Source: Owenweeksia sp965229445
Lineage (GTDB): Bacteria; Bacteroidota; Bacteroidia; Flavobacteriales; Schleiferiaceae
NCBI GenBank assembly: GCA_965229445.1
Contig: OZ245876.1
Location: forward strand, 2,790,001-2,854,000
Reading direction: 5' to 3'
Length of the DNA stretch: 64,000 bases
Part shown: positions 35,084 through 44,159 of the stretch, piece by piece
Numbering within the stretch: position 1 is the first letter of the stretch
Layout: the number at the start of each line of letters is the position of its first letter
Made by a program: the position numbers and the translations under genes
The notes under the pieces: generated by a model
Seen by the model: the letters and a program-made list of their open reading frames with translations, nothing else
Databases searched by the model: none
What the model was told of the DNA's origin: nothing

Positions 35084-36859
35084 ATGGCGGAGGACAAGAA
35101 GCGAGCCAAGCTGAGTAAAGACACTTTCAGAAAATCTCTCAAGCTTTATAAATACATCAAACCTTACCGGGGAGAATTTGCGGTGGGCATGATATTCCTT
35201 TTACTTTCCAGCGCGGCAAATCTTGCCTTTCCTAAGTACCTCGGAGAGCTGGTAGATGCTACTAATTCCGAAGCCATTTTTGAAAACATCAAGAGTATCT
35301 CCCTGATACTCATGGCCATCCTGGTAGCGCAGGCTATTGTTAGTTTTTTCCGGGTGGTGATTTTTGTAAATGTGACTGAAAAAACCCTGGCCAGTTTAAG
35401 ACAAGCAACCTATCAGCATCTTATTAAGCTGCCTTTCACCTTTTTTAATCAAAAACGGGTAGGAGAATTAAACAGTAGAATTTCTTCAGATATCTCTCTG
35501 CTCCAGGAAACTTTCACCACCACCCTCGCCGAGTTTATTCGTCAATTAGTGATCATCTTTGGCGGTATTGCCATTCTGGTTTACACTTCTCCTAAACTAA
35601 CCCTGTTTATGCTGGCCATCGTACCGGTGGTGGTATTGGTGGCGGTATTTTTTGGTCGTTTCATTCGGCGCTTTTCCAAGGAAGTACAAAAGGAAGTTGC
35701 CGAATCCAACACCATCGTTGAAGAGACCTTACAAGGGATTTTTAATGTAAAAGCCTTTGCCAATGAGTTTCTAGAAATGGCGCGTTACAAGGCAAAAACC
35801 GATCAGGCAGCGAAAATTGGCATGAAGGGCGGAAAGTATCGGGGAGCCTTTTCATCCTTTATCATCTTAGGTCTTTTCGGAGCCATTGTGGCCGTAATAT
35901 GGCAGGGAGTAAACCTTATAGCTGCCGGTGAACTTGCCGTAGGAGAGCTTTTCAGTTTTGTAATTTACTCGGGTTTTATTGGTGGCTCTATTGGTGGTTT
36001 TGCGAATGTCTATGCCAGTATTCAAAAGGCCATTGGAGCGACGGAAGAATTGATGGAAATTCTTGAGGAACCCACCGAAGATTTAAGAGAAGAACAGTCG
36101 ACCACGGTTTTAGATAACTTCAGAGGCAAGCTTGAATTTAAAGAGGTTCATTTTAGCTACCCCAGCCGCCCTGATCTGAAAGTACTGAACGGTGTGAGTT
36201 TTCAGGCTATGCCTGGAGAACAAATTGCCTTGGTTGGACCAAGTGGCGCTGGAAAATCGACCCTGGTATCTTTGATTCTTCGCTTTTACGAAGCCTCTGA
36301 AGGCACGCTTTACTATGATGATAAGCCGTCGGAAAACTATGGTTTAAGCGAACTCCGAAATCAGATGGCAGTGGTGCCACAGGATGTCTTTCTCTTTGGC
36401 GGTTCTATCCGTGAAAATATCGCTTATGGTAAACCATCCAGTTCTGAAGAGGAAATAATCGAAGCCGCCAAAAAAGCCAACGCCTGGGAATTTATTGCAA
36501 AGTTTCCGGAAGGCCTGAACACACTGGTTGGCGAACGAGGTGTACAGCTTTCTGGCGGGCAAAGACAGCGAGTAGCTATAGCGCGTGCGGTCTTAAAGAA
36601 TCCCAGAATATTAATTTTGGATGAAGCCACATCTGCGTTAGATTCGGAATCAGAGAGACTGGTTCAAGATGCTCTGGATAAATTAATGATGGGCAGAACC
36701 TCCCTGGTGATTGCTCATCGCCTGGCTACGGTAAGAAAGGCGGATAAGATTCTGGTTATTGACCAGGGTAAAATTGTGGAGTCTGGATCCCATAATCAAC
36801 TGCTGGAAATAGAAAATGGCGTGTATCGCAACCTAAGCGACCTTCAATTTACGGCTTAA
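35084..36859 (+). CDS. ABC transporter, fused permease and ATPase (MsbA-like exporter)
   Basis: 591 residues. The six-helix membrane domain spans about 35-330. The ATPase domain has Walker A GPSGAGKST (~385-393), Q-loop VVPQDVFLFGG, signature LSGGQRQR (~488) and Walker B ILILDEATSALD (~509), with the H-loop VIAHRLATV. A homodimeric half-transporter of the MsbA/lipid-or-drug exporter class. The substrate is unknown. Upstream lies the repeat field; downstream a FtsB-like gene. Confidence 0.94.
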   Translation: MAEDKKRAKLSKDTFRKSLKLYKYIKPYRGEFAVGMIFLLLSSAANLAFPKYLGELVDATNSEAIFENIKSISLILMAILVAQAIVSFFRVVIFVNVTEKTLASLRQATYQHLIKLPFTFFNQKRVGELNSRISSDISLLQETFTTTLAEFIRQLVIIFGGIAILVYTSPKLTLFMLAIVPVVVLVAVFFGRFIRRFSKEVQKEVAESNTIVEETLQGIFNVKAFANEFLEMARYKAKTDQAAKIGMKGGKYRGAFSSFIILGLFGAIVAVIWQGVNLIAAGELAVGELFSFVIYSGFIGGSIGGFANVYASIQKAIGATEELMEILEEPTEDLREEQSTTVLDNFRGKLEFKEVHFSYPSRPDLKVLNGVSFQAMPGEQIALVGPSGAGKSTLVSLILRFYEASEGTLYYDDKPSENYGLSELRNQMAVVPQDVFLFGGSIRENIAYGKPSSSEEEIIEAAKKANAWEFIAKFPEGLNTLVGERGVQLSGGQRQRVAIARAVLKNPRILILDEATSALDSESERLVQDALDKLMMGRTSLVIAHRLATVRKADKILVIDQGKIVESGSHNQLLEIENGVYRNLSDLQFTA

Positions 36860-36935
36860 GTGTTCACAGCCCCCTGTTCATAGATAAGCTTCACCATACG
36901 GAATGTAAGTTGTAAGTCGTTATAGATTTAGCAGC

Positions 36936-37262
36936 ATGAAAGAGCGTTGGCAAAATCTACAGTCTTACAAATGGTTTCAGGTCCTGACCAACAAGTTTGT
37001 AATGGCCACGCTGGGCTTTCTGGTGTGGATGCTCTTCCTCGATATCAACTCCTATATGATGCATCATGAACTAAATAATGAGATCAGCGAATTGAAACAG
37101 AGCATCGAATACTATCAAACTGAAATAAGAGCGGATGAATTGAAGTTAGAGGAACTCACCACCGACGATAAAAAACTGGAAAAGTTTGCGCGCGAACAAT
37201 ATTGGATGCACCGTGAAGGCGAGCAAATCTTTATAATAGAACAAGGGAGTCATGAGAGATGA
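36936..37262 (+). CDS. Septum formation initiator family protein (FtsB/DivIC-like)
   Basis: 108 residues: one membrane helix (about 20-37, FVMATLGFLVWMLFLD) and a periplasmic coiled coil (LNNEISELKQSIEYYQTEIRADELKLEEL) ending in the family segment EKFAREQYWMHREGEQIFII. It acts in the FtsQLB division complex. The last 11 bp overlap the next gene. Confidence 0.88.
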   Translation: MKERWQNLQSYKWFQVLTNKFVMATLGFLVWMLFLDINSYMMHHELNNEISELKQSIEYYQTEIRADELKLEELTTDDKKLEKFAREQYWMHREGEQIFIIEQGSHER

Positions 37263-37857
37263 TTTGAAAACTCTACTCACTCTACCCTCCCTACTCTTCT
37301 TTTTGTTTTTAGCTCTTTTTCCGGGGCTAAACCCAGCGGCTTATGCTCAATCAGATCTGGATGGCATCAAGGATTTGGTGGTCACCAGGAATCAGAATGT
37401 GTTTTTGAAAGCCATCTATTACAGTGATAAACGGGTGAGATTTGTGGAAGATTCAGTTATGCATACCGATGGATGGCGGTCTACAGAGCATTTAGCGGCA
37501 ATAAAGCGGCTGCGGGAAATAGACTCCATGAATACCCTAAAAATTGATCGCTATCTCGATTTCCATGGCTATCCGGAAAAAGATCAATTTGAAGAAGAGG
37601 CCCAAATTGCTCCCTGGTTAGTACTCATACATTCTCAAAACCAGGAAATACGAAAGAAACATTTCAACAAACTCTACGAAGCATATAAGGATGAAAATCT
37701 GGAAATTCGGCGATTCTTGCTGTTTCTCGAAGATGAGTACCAGGGTGTTTATCATAAGGATTTTCAATCGTACAGTCAGGGGTCACTTCGCGTTGAGGAG
37801 TTGATCAAGGAGCTGGAAAGCGACGGCCAGCGAAAGACACCTTTTAAGATGCCCTAA
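37252..37857 (+). CDS. Exported protein of unknown function (possibly DUF6624-like)
   Basis: 201 residues, signal peptide about 1-32 (hydrophobic core LPSLLFFLFLALFPG, cleavage after AYA). The middle has IAPWLVLIHSQNQEIRKKHFNKLYEAYK and FLLFLEDEYQGVY, a pattern that recalls DUF6624 proteins; I am not certain. It overlaps the FtsB-like gene by 11 bp and is read in the same direction, so it is cotranscribed with it. No catalytic site seen. Confidence 0.55.
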   Translation: MRDDLKTLLTLPSLLFFLFLALFPGLNPAAYAQSDLDGIKDLVVTRNQNVFLKAIYYSDKRVRFVEDSVMHTDGWRSTEHLAAIKRLREIDSMNTLKIDRYLDFHGYPEKDQFEEEAQIAPWLVLIHSQNQEIRKKHFNKLYEAYKDENLEIRRFLLFLEDEYQGVYHKDFQSYSQGSLRVEELIKELESDGQRKTPFKMP

Positions 37858-37865
37858 ACAGAGCA

Positions 37866-37896
37866 TTGGATTTCACTTAAAGAGCCTTTACCTTCG
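37866..37896 (+). promoter_or_regulatory. Promoter of dapD
   Basis: TTG (37866-37868), 20-bp spacer, TACCTTCG (37889-37896; 7 of 8 bases of TAnnTTTG), 22 bp before the dapD start. Confidence 0.5.
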
Positions 37897-37917
37897 TCCA
37901 CTAATACCCCTTTCTTC

Positions 37918-38733
37918 ATGGACCACAGAAAACAAATTATCGAACAAGCATGGAATGACCGCTCTAAACTTAAGGATCCGGAGGTTATTCAGATGATTGA
38001 GGGAATCATAGAGGATTTGGACCAGGGAAAAGAAAGGGTGGCAGAAAAAGTTGATGGTTCCTGGGTGGTTAATGAGTGGATTAAGAAAGCGGTGATATTG
38101 TACTTCCCTACGCGAAAAATGGAAAAATTGCAGGCGGGACCGCTTGAATTTCACGATAAAATTCCGCTAAAGCAGGATTACGATAAGTTAGGAATCAGGG
38201 TAGTTCCCCATGCCATAGCTCGCTACGGCGCGTATGTCTCCAAGGGGGTGATCATGATGCCTTCCTATATAAATATTGGGGCCTATGTAGATGAAGGCAC
38301 CATGGTAGATACCTGGGCCACGGTAGGCAGTTGCGCGCAGATAGGTAAAAATGTTCATTTAAGTGGCGGAGTAGGTATTGGTGGAGTTCTCGAGCCTGTT
38401 CAGGCCGCGCCGGTGATTATTGAAGACAATTGCTTCATAGGCTCTCGCTGCATTGTTGTGGAAGGAATACGCATAGAAAGTGAAGCGGTATTAGGTGCCA
38501 ATGTGGTATTGACAGCTTCTACTAAGATTTTGGATGTTACCGGCAACAACCCTAGCGAAATCAAGGGTTATATACCCTCTCGTTCCGTAGTGATTCCCGG
38601 CAGCTACAGCAAAAACTTTCCGGCAGGTTCCTACAATGTGCCCTGCGCACTAATAATTGGGCAGCGTAAAGAGAGTACCAATAAAAAGACTTCCTTAAAT
38701 GATGCCCTAAGGGAATATGGCGTTTCAGTCTAG
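37918..38733 (+). CDS. dapD: 2,3,4,5-tetrahydropyridine-2,6-dicarboxylate N-succinyltransferase
   Basis: 271 residues: N-terminal helical domain with FPTRKME, and left-handed parallel beta-helix of hexapeptide repeats (GVIMMPSYINIGAYVDEGTM, GSCAQIGKNVHLSGGVGIGG, VIIEDNCFIGSRCIVVEGI). It transfers succinyl from succinyl-CoA to tetrahydrodipicolinate in the succinylase branch of lysine and meso-diaminopimelate synthesis, so it feeds peptidoglycan. Own promoter upstream. Full length and no anomaly. Confidence 0.95.
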   Translation: MDHRKQIIEQAWNDRSKLKDPEVIQMIEGIIEDLDQGKERVAEKVDGSWVVNEWIKKAVILYFPTRKMEKLQAGPLEFHDKIPLKQDYDKLGIRVVPHAIARYGAYVSKGVIMMPSYINIGAYVDEGTMVDTWATVGSCAQIGKNVHLSGGVGIGGVLEPVQAAPVIIEDNCFIGSRCIVVEGIRIESEAVLGANVVLTASTKILDVTGNNPSEIKGYIPSRSVVIPGSYSKNFPAGSYNVPCALIIGQRKESTNKKTSLNDALREYGVSV

Positions 38734-39208
38734 GTAGTGCTACACCACTCGTTTATGAAAGGTGGACGGGGGGTGATAAGTGAAAACTATGAGATTACTT
38801 TATTGCTTTTAGAATTCGGGCAAGATGAATGCTCAGTTCCCACCCATCCTCACACCTTAGTTCGCACAGAACTAGTTTCACACCAAACAGTAGAAAATCA
38901 TTGGCGAATATCACCATAAACATTGCATAGTCTGGCGAACATTGCCTTTGATATATCCTTGGATTTCAATACCTTATTGCTGGGGACAGCGGGAGCTGGC
39001 CCCTGGGGAACATATCCGGTTATCCTAGCGGTCATTGATTTCACCCGCCTGGTATTCCATCCCCTCTTAAGAGCCTGGCTTTATATAGGATGGCTGGAAA
39101 ACTAAAAGAGTTTCCTGCTACCGCTTCCTTACAACTTTAAAAACCAAGGCTGTATTCCCCTTTACTAATAAATGGCTATCCCACCTACGACAAGTAGGTT
39201 CTTCCTGA
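38734..39208. other. 475-bp intergenic stretch without recognisable features
   Basis: Between dapD and the metallo-hydrolase gene. Two open frames of 60 codons on the plus strand exist, but neither has a recognised sequence, a promoter or a plausible start context. No repeats, tRNA or terminator with a clear stem were found. It may be a decayed gene. Confidence 0.5.
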
Positions 39209-39976
39209 TCAATGGCTTGTCTCAATTCTCAATCCATCAAAGGCCAAAGACATATTCTCGGGCAAGGCCACATTAACCTCATCCGCCAATCCCATTTGGT
39301 GACTAACATGCGTAAACCAGGTATGCTTAGCGCCGATTACAGCAGCTAATTCCATCGCCTCAGGTAAGCAGAAATGAGAGTGGTGCTTTTCCTTGCGCAA
39401 CGCATCAAGAACTAAATACTTTACCCCCACTAACTTTGCCAGTTGTGTATCTGAAATAAAATTGGCATCGGTGATGTAGGCGAAATCACCCACTCTAAAA
39501 CCCAGCACCGGCATATCGGCATGCTTCAGATGTACAGGGGTGATTTCAATATCACCAATCTTAAACCTATCTGTATCAATACGATCAAAGGTGATGCGCG
39601 GTACACCCGGATAATCGTTATTCTCAAAAATGTAGAAAAATTTCCTTCTCAAGGCCAGCTCTACTCTCTCCGTGCAATAAACAGGCATAGCCTTATTTTG
39701 AATGAAATTTAAGGCTCTCACCTCATCCAGACCGGCAATGTGATCATTGTGCTCATGGGTAATCACAATGCCATCTAAACTATTCACTCCCTCCCTCAAC
39801 ATTTGGTAACGAAAATCCGGTCCAATATCTATGCAAATTGTGGTGCTGGCTGATTCAATTAATAAGGAGGTTCGTAATCTTTGGTCCTGAGGATTAGATG
39901 AGTTACATACTTTGCAAGTACAACCAATAATTGGCACGCCTTGTGAAGTACCAGTACCCAGAAGCGTAAATCGCAT
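39209..39976 (-). CDS. MBL-fold metallo-hydrolase (PhnP-like)
   Basis: 255 residues from Met at 39976 (MRFTLLGTGTSQGVPIIGC), the usual start of this family; a start eight codons upstream is also open. Metal-binding motif HEHNDHIAGLDE, further ligands in HLKHADMPVLG, DANFIS and WFTHVSHQMG, plus cysteine pair IGCTCKVC that binds zinc in PhnP. A cyclic-phosphate phosphodiesterase or related hydrolase. Divergent from the gene at 40071. Confidence 0.85.
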   Translation of the reverse strand: MRFTLLGTGTSQGVPIIGCTCKVCNSSNPQDQRLRTSLLIESASTTICIDIGPDFRYQMLREGVNSLDGIVITHEHNDHIAGLDEVRALNFIQNKAMPVYCTERVELALRRKFFYIFENNDYPGVPRITFDRIDTDRFKIGDIEITPVHLKHADMPVLGFRVGDFAYITDANFISDTQLAKLVGVKYLVLDALRKEKHHSHFCLPEAMELAAVIGAKHTWFTHVSHQMGLADEVNVALPENMSLAFDGLRIETSH

Positions 39977-40039
39977 GAATATTGGGAATTTAGGTTTCAA
40001 AATTAAGGCCTAAAATCCTTTATACGTAATTGAACTTGT

Positions 40040-40047
40040 TACTTTTG
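40040..40047 (+). promoter_or_regulatory. -7 box of the gene at 40071
   Basis: TACTTTTG, full TAnnTTTG match, 23 bp before the start codon. The -33 region (CCTTTA near 40017) is weak. Confidence 0.45.
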
Positions 40048-40070
40048 TTATCATAATTTACTAAGCAGAA

Positions 40071-41519
40071 ATGGAACGCATAGTACTGACTACCGCTCAG
40101 AAAGCCTTAAAAATAAATCTCAACGAGAATATCTATGGCACCTTTGCTGAGATCGGGGCAGGTCAGGAGGTGGTAAGGCATTTTTTTAGGGCAGGAGGAG
40201 CTTCCGGCACGGTAGCCAAAACTATGAGTGCATACGACAAAGACTTTTCCGATGCTATATACGGACAGGAACCGGATAACCGATACGTTACCGAGAACCG
40301 TCTGCGAAAAATGATTGATCATGAGTACAACCTCATTCAGCAAAGACTGAGTAGGATTAAGTATCCCGACAAATGTTATTTTGCGTTTTCCAATACCATT
40401 GCCACCATAAACTTTACGAAGAAGTTTAAGGGGCACGGTTGGATGGGGCTGCGATTTCAGCTCTCTCCCGGGCAAGCCCCTAACGATATCATCTTCCACA
40501 TTCGCATGCGTGAGGAAGAAGCCTATCTCCAGCAGGAGACTATTGGTATTATGGGGGTGAACCTAATCTACGGCGCTTTTCATATCAAGAACAATCCGGA
40601 GGAACTGCTGCGATCTATCTACGATAACATCTCCCATTACAAAGTGGAAATTGATATGATCCACTTTGAAGGACCTGAATTTGAGAAGGTTGACAACAGA
40701 CTGATGTCGCTGCAGCTGATAAAGAATGGTATGACCGATGCCGTTATTTTTGGTCCTGAGGGTAAGAATATTCTTCCCGCAGCCTTGCTCTATAAAAAGA
40801 ACATTCTGGCATTAAGGGGCAGTTTCAGGCCGGCAACCAAGGTGAACATAGATATGATCAAAAAAGGTTATGGCTATTTCCTTAAAGAACGAAAGGTTGA
40901 CCGAGACAAACTAGTGGTGCTTTTTGAAATTACGCTCAACAACTTAAAAGCTGAAGGCGAAATTGACGAGCAGGACTTTCTCGACCGGGCTGAAATTCTT
41001 TGTTCCCTCGGACAAACGGTGCTCATTTCAAACTACCAGCAATACTACAAGTTGGTAGAATATTTTTCTCGCTATACAGAGGAACGAATGGGATTGATTA
41101 TGGGAGTTACCAACCTGATCGATCTGTTTGATGACCGGTATTATCGCGAACTTAAAGGTGGAATTTTGGCGGCCTTTGGAATTTTGTATTCTACAGACAT
41201 GAAAATGTATGTCTATCCATCGCAGCCCTCTAAAGATGATCCGGTGCAAACCACTAAAAACGTGGCAGCGGCCATTCATCGCAGGTTAAGACCACTTTAT
41301 GAATACCTGCAATCCAATAAAAGGATTATTGATATTGAAAATTATGACCCGGAAATTCTGCAAATCTTCTCCAGGGATGTACTGAATAAGATTAGAGAAG
41401 GTGAGAGCGGATGGGAAAAGGCATTGCCAGCCTATGTAGACAATATCATTCGTGATAACGGCCTCTTCGGTTATAATCCAAACAAATCGGACAAGGGAAA
41501 GAAAGAAAAGGTGATCTAA
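40071..41519 (+). CDS. Conserved Bacteroidota protein of unknown function
   Basis: 482 residues, cytoplasmic (no signal peptide or membrane helix): IGAGQEVVRHFFRAGGASGTVAKTMSAYD, then GHGWMGLRFQL, NDAVIFGPEGKN-type and GVTNLIDLFDDRYYRELKGG. Close relatives are often labelled TonB-dependent receptor in databases. The sequence here has no signal peptide, plug or barrel, so that name does not fit. The soluble two-domain look with FGPEG and SNYQQYYKLVEYFSRY suggests an enzyme or nucleotide-related role, but no known motif is clear. Faces cysteine desulfurase convergently with zero gap. Confidence 0.6.
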   Translation: MERIVLTTAQKALKINLNENIYGTFAEIGAGQEVVRHFFRAGGASGTVAKTMSAYDKDFSDAIYGQEPDNRYVTENRLRKMIDHEYNLIQQRLSRIKYPDKCYFAFSNTIATINFTKKFKGHGWMGLRFQLSPGQAPNDIIFHIRMREEEAYLQQETIGIMGVNLIYGAFHIKNNPEELLRSIYDNISHYKVEIDMIHFEGPEFEKVDNRLMSLQLIKNGMTDAVIFGPEGKNILPAALLYKKNILALRGSFRPATKVNIDMIKKGYGYFLKERKVDRDKLVVLFEITLNNLKAEGEIDEQDFLDRAEILCSLGQTVLISNYQQYYKLVEYFSRYTEERMGLIMGVTNLIDLFDDRYYRELKGGILAAFGILYSTDMKMYVYPSQPSKDDPVQTTKNVAAAIHRRLRPLYEYLQSNKRIIDIENYDPEILQIFSRDVLNKIREGESGWEKALPAYVDNIIRDNGLFGYNPNKSDKGKKEKVI

Positions 41520-42677
41520 TTAAAGTGTCACTTTCGGTATCATCGCTTCTAAGACTTCCAGCACATACTGCAGCTGTTTCTCCGTGTTATCTTTACCAAA
41601 AGAGAATCTGGCTATAGGGTAGTTTGCCTCGGATTTGATGGCTTCTATCACATGAGAGCCCTGGTTACTTCCACTGGCACAAGCACTGCCACCACTGAGG
41701 GCAATACCCTTCAAATCGAGGTTAAAAAGAAACATGGGATCGTTCTCAAGCATCGGAAATCCAACACTCAGAACTGTGTACAGACTCCGGGCGGGATCAG
41801 CGGACAATCCATTTATTTCTATCCCGGCAAAGCGGGACAGCAAGGCATGATAGAATGAATTCTTTAAATTTCTAATATGCGCGGATTCTTCATCCAAATG
41901 GGCATAAGCTGCTTCTAATGCTGATTGCATGCCAACAATTCCCAGCAAATTCTCTGTACCTCCGCGGTGACCTCTTTCCTGAGATCCACCGGTTATAAGT
42001 GATGAAATCTTGATCCTCTTGTCGATATAGAGGAAACCCACCCCTTTTGGTCCATGAAACTTATGTGCAGAGGCCGTAATGAAATCAACCGGGGTATTGC
42101 TCAGGTCAATGGGATAGTGCCCAACGGTTTGTACGGTGTCTGAATGAAAAAAGGCATTAAACCTATGACAGATTTCGCCAACCTCTGCCAGATCAATCAG
42201 GTTTCCGATCTCATTGTTGCCATGCATTAATGAAACCAGGCTAGGAACACCATCTGCCAATACGTCTTCAAGTTGTTCAAGATCAGGCTCCCCCTGGCCT
42301 GATATATTCAGCAGCACCAGTTCAATGTTATACTCCCTGGCAATTTTCTCGGCCGTATGCAACACCGCATGATGCTCCGTAGGGGATGTTATGATCCGCT
42401 TTATTCCCAATTCGCGGACTGGTAAGAGCAGGGCCGCATTGTCTGCTTCGGTACCACCACTAGTGAATATGATCTCTCCGGGAGTACAGTGAAGCGCCTG
42501 CGCTATGAACTTGCGGGCCGCTTCAATCATGGTTCGTGACTTTCTGCCAAACTGATGAGTAGAAGAGGGATTTCCGAACGGACCGTCTATCAGCTCCCTT
42601 AGTTTATCTTTAACCTCCGACCGTAAAGGCGTAGTGGCCGCATGATCCAGATATATAGGTGCATCAGTCATAAGCAT
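41520..42677 (-). CDS. Cysteine desulfurase (IscS/NifS-like)
   Basis: 385 residues, class V aminotransferase fold: YLDHAATTPLRSEV, TSGGTEADNAAL, PTEHHAVLHTAEK, SAHKFHGPKGVGFLYID (PLP Lys) and active Cys loop SGGSACASGSNQGSH. It takes sulfur from cysteine as a persulfide for Fe-S clusters, tRNA or cofactors. The start codon follows the stop of the preceding gene without a gap (TAA-ATG), so it is coupled to it. Confidence 0.9.
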   Translation of the reverse strand: MLMTDAPIYLDHAATTPLRSEVKDKLRELIDGPFGNPSSTHQFGRKSRTMIEAARKFIAQALHCTPGEIIFTSGGTEADNAALLLPVRELGIKRIITSPTEHHAVLHTAEKIAREYNIELVLLNISGQGEPDLEQLEDVLADGVPSLVSLMHGNNEIGNLIDLAEVGEICHRFNAFFHSDTVQTVGHYPIDLSNTPVDFITASAHKFHGPKGVGFLYIDKRIKISSLITGGSQERGHRGGTENLLGIVGMQSALEAAYAHLDEESAHIRNLKNSFYHALLSRFAGIEINGLSADPARSLYTVLSVGFPMLENDPMFLFNLDLKGIALSGGSACASGSNQGSHVIEAIKSEANYPIARFSFGKDNTEKQLQYVLEVLEAMIPKVTL

Positions 42678-44159
42678 TTAGAGTTCCAATAAACGCTCTG
42701 GAATATAGGAATAGGAGGACTCATCCCTTGGCATATATTCATTGTTGGTAGGCTCAAAATAGTACTCTTTGGCCCAAACCTCTCCATATTCTGCTACCTT
42801 TCGCACGGCATCCAGGATGAAATCCAATTCTTGATCGGTCATGGTAGGATGAAGAGAAACCCTGACCCATCCCGGCTTACCGGTCATATTTTGTTCATCA
42901 ATGCCCTTGGTAAGGCGTGAGGAAAACTCTTCATCCATGTCAAAAAGGAAATGACAATACGTGCTGGCACAGGACCAGCCCCCTCGAACCTGAATACCAA
43001 AGTAATCATTGAGCAATCGCACGACCAGATTGTAATGCAGCCCATCAATATTAAACGGCAGCGCACCAATTCTGTGCAAACTTAAATCAGTACCACCAAC
43101 CACTTCAACACCCGGAATTTGAGCCAAGGCTGCGTAGGCCCTCTCCAATAATTCCATCTCTCGCTGGTTCATCAGGGTCGGATCCATTTGCTCCTTAAGC
43201 CGAATAGCCAGAGCAGCTTTTATGGCTTGCATAAATCCCGGAGTACCGCCGTCTTCCATCACTTCTACATCAGAAGCATAACCATAATCACCCCTGGGGT
43301 TGGTCCACTTTACATTCCCTCCTCCTGGAATACAGGGGGTACCGCCGTGAAGATCCTTTCTGAATGCCAAAACTCCACATCCTCCCGGTCCACCGAGAAA
43401 CTTATGTGGTGAAAAGCAGATGGCGTCCAGACTTTGACTCGGATTATCGGGATGCATATCGATAGAAACATAAGGGGCGGACGCCGCTAAATCCACTACG
43501 CAGATTCCTCCATGCCGATGCATCACTTCCGCCAGTTCGTGATAAGGGGTAATGATCCCCGTAACGTTAGAGCATGCCGTAAAGGCACCGATCTTGTTAT
43601 TACGATGCGGATACTTTTGCAGTTCCGATTCCAAAATTGCGGGATCCACCAGGTTAGCCTCACCGGGAGGCACCAGCACCACATCTGCGCAAGTCTCTTG
43701 CCAGGATACATGATTGGAATGATGCTCCATATGCGTAATAAAAACTATCGGACGATCATTCTCATCTTCATAAACACGATGTTGATCCTTAATCCCTAAG
43801 ATCTCCTGCAGCCGCATTAAACCACCTGTCATGCCCGAGCCGATGGTTACGAGCGCATCGTACTCATCGGCATTAATGTGCTTTTTTATGATAGCTCTGG
43901 CCTCATTGTACACATGCGTAATTTTCTGGCCGGTATAGGAGGAGTAAGAGTGAGGGTTAGAGACAAAGGGACCTATTTCCTTGACCAGTTTATCCTCAAT
44001 CGGGGCATATAAACGTCCGCTGGCAATCCAATCAGCATAAACCACCTTCTTCTCCTTACCGTCTTTACCAATAAAACTGCTGTCAATCCCAATAATATGC
44101 TTTCTGTACTTATCAAAATATGACTCCAGTTTCTCCATCGCTGTTACTTCCATAATCAC
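42678..44159 (-). CDS. Aminotransferase class V-fold PLP-dependent enzyme
   Basis: 493 residues, larger than NifS proteins. PLP-binding Lys in AICFSPHKFLGGPGGCGVLAF and a Cys-containing C-terminal loop (IQVRGGWSCASTYCHFLFD), plus the preserved HMEHHSNHVSWQETCADVVLV substrate-loop region. It belongs to the large cysteine-desulfurase/selenocysteine-lyase-like group; the substrate is not known. Start: GTG at 44159 overlaps the glmM stop; ATG at 44153 is an alternative. It sits between glmM and cysteine desulfurase in one operon. Confidence 0.82.
   Translation of the reverse strand: MIMEVTAMEKLESYFDKYRKHIIGIDSSFIGKDGKEKKVVYADWIASGRLYAPIEDKLVKEIGPFVSNPHSYSSYTGQKITHVYNEARAIIKKHINADEYDALVTIGSGMTGGLMRLQEILGIKDQHRVYEDENDRPIVFITHMEHHSNHVSWQETCADVVLVPPGEANLVDPAILESELQKYPHRNNKIGAFTACSNVTGIITPYHELAEVMHRHGGICVVDLAASAPYVSIDMHPDNPSQSLDAICFSPHKFLGGPGGCGVLAFRKDLHGGTPCIPGGGNVKWTNPRGDYGYASDVEVMEDGGTPGFMQAIKAALAIRLKEQMDPTLMNQREMELLERAYAALAQIPGVEVVGGTDLSLHRIGALPFNIDGLHYNLVVRLLNDYFGIQVRGGWSCASTYCHFLFDMDEEFSSRLTKGIDEQNMTGKPGWVRVSLHPTMTDQELDFILDAVRKVAEYGEVWAKEYYFEPTNNEYMPRDESSYSYIPERLLEL

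Noticed and set aside
38737..39105. Two 60-codon plus-strand frames after dapD
   Set aside because: No motif, no promoter and no convincing composition; they look like chance frames in a gap.
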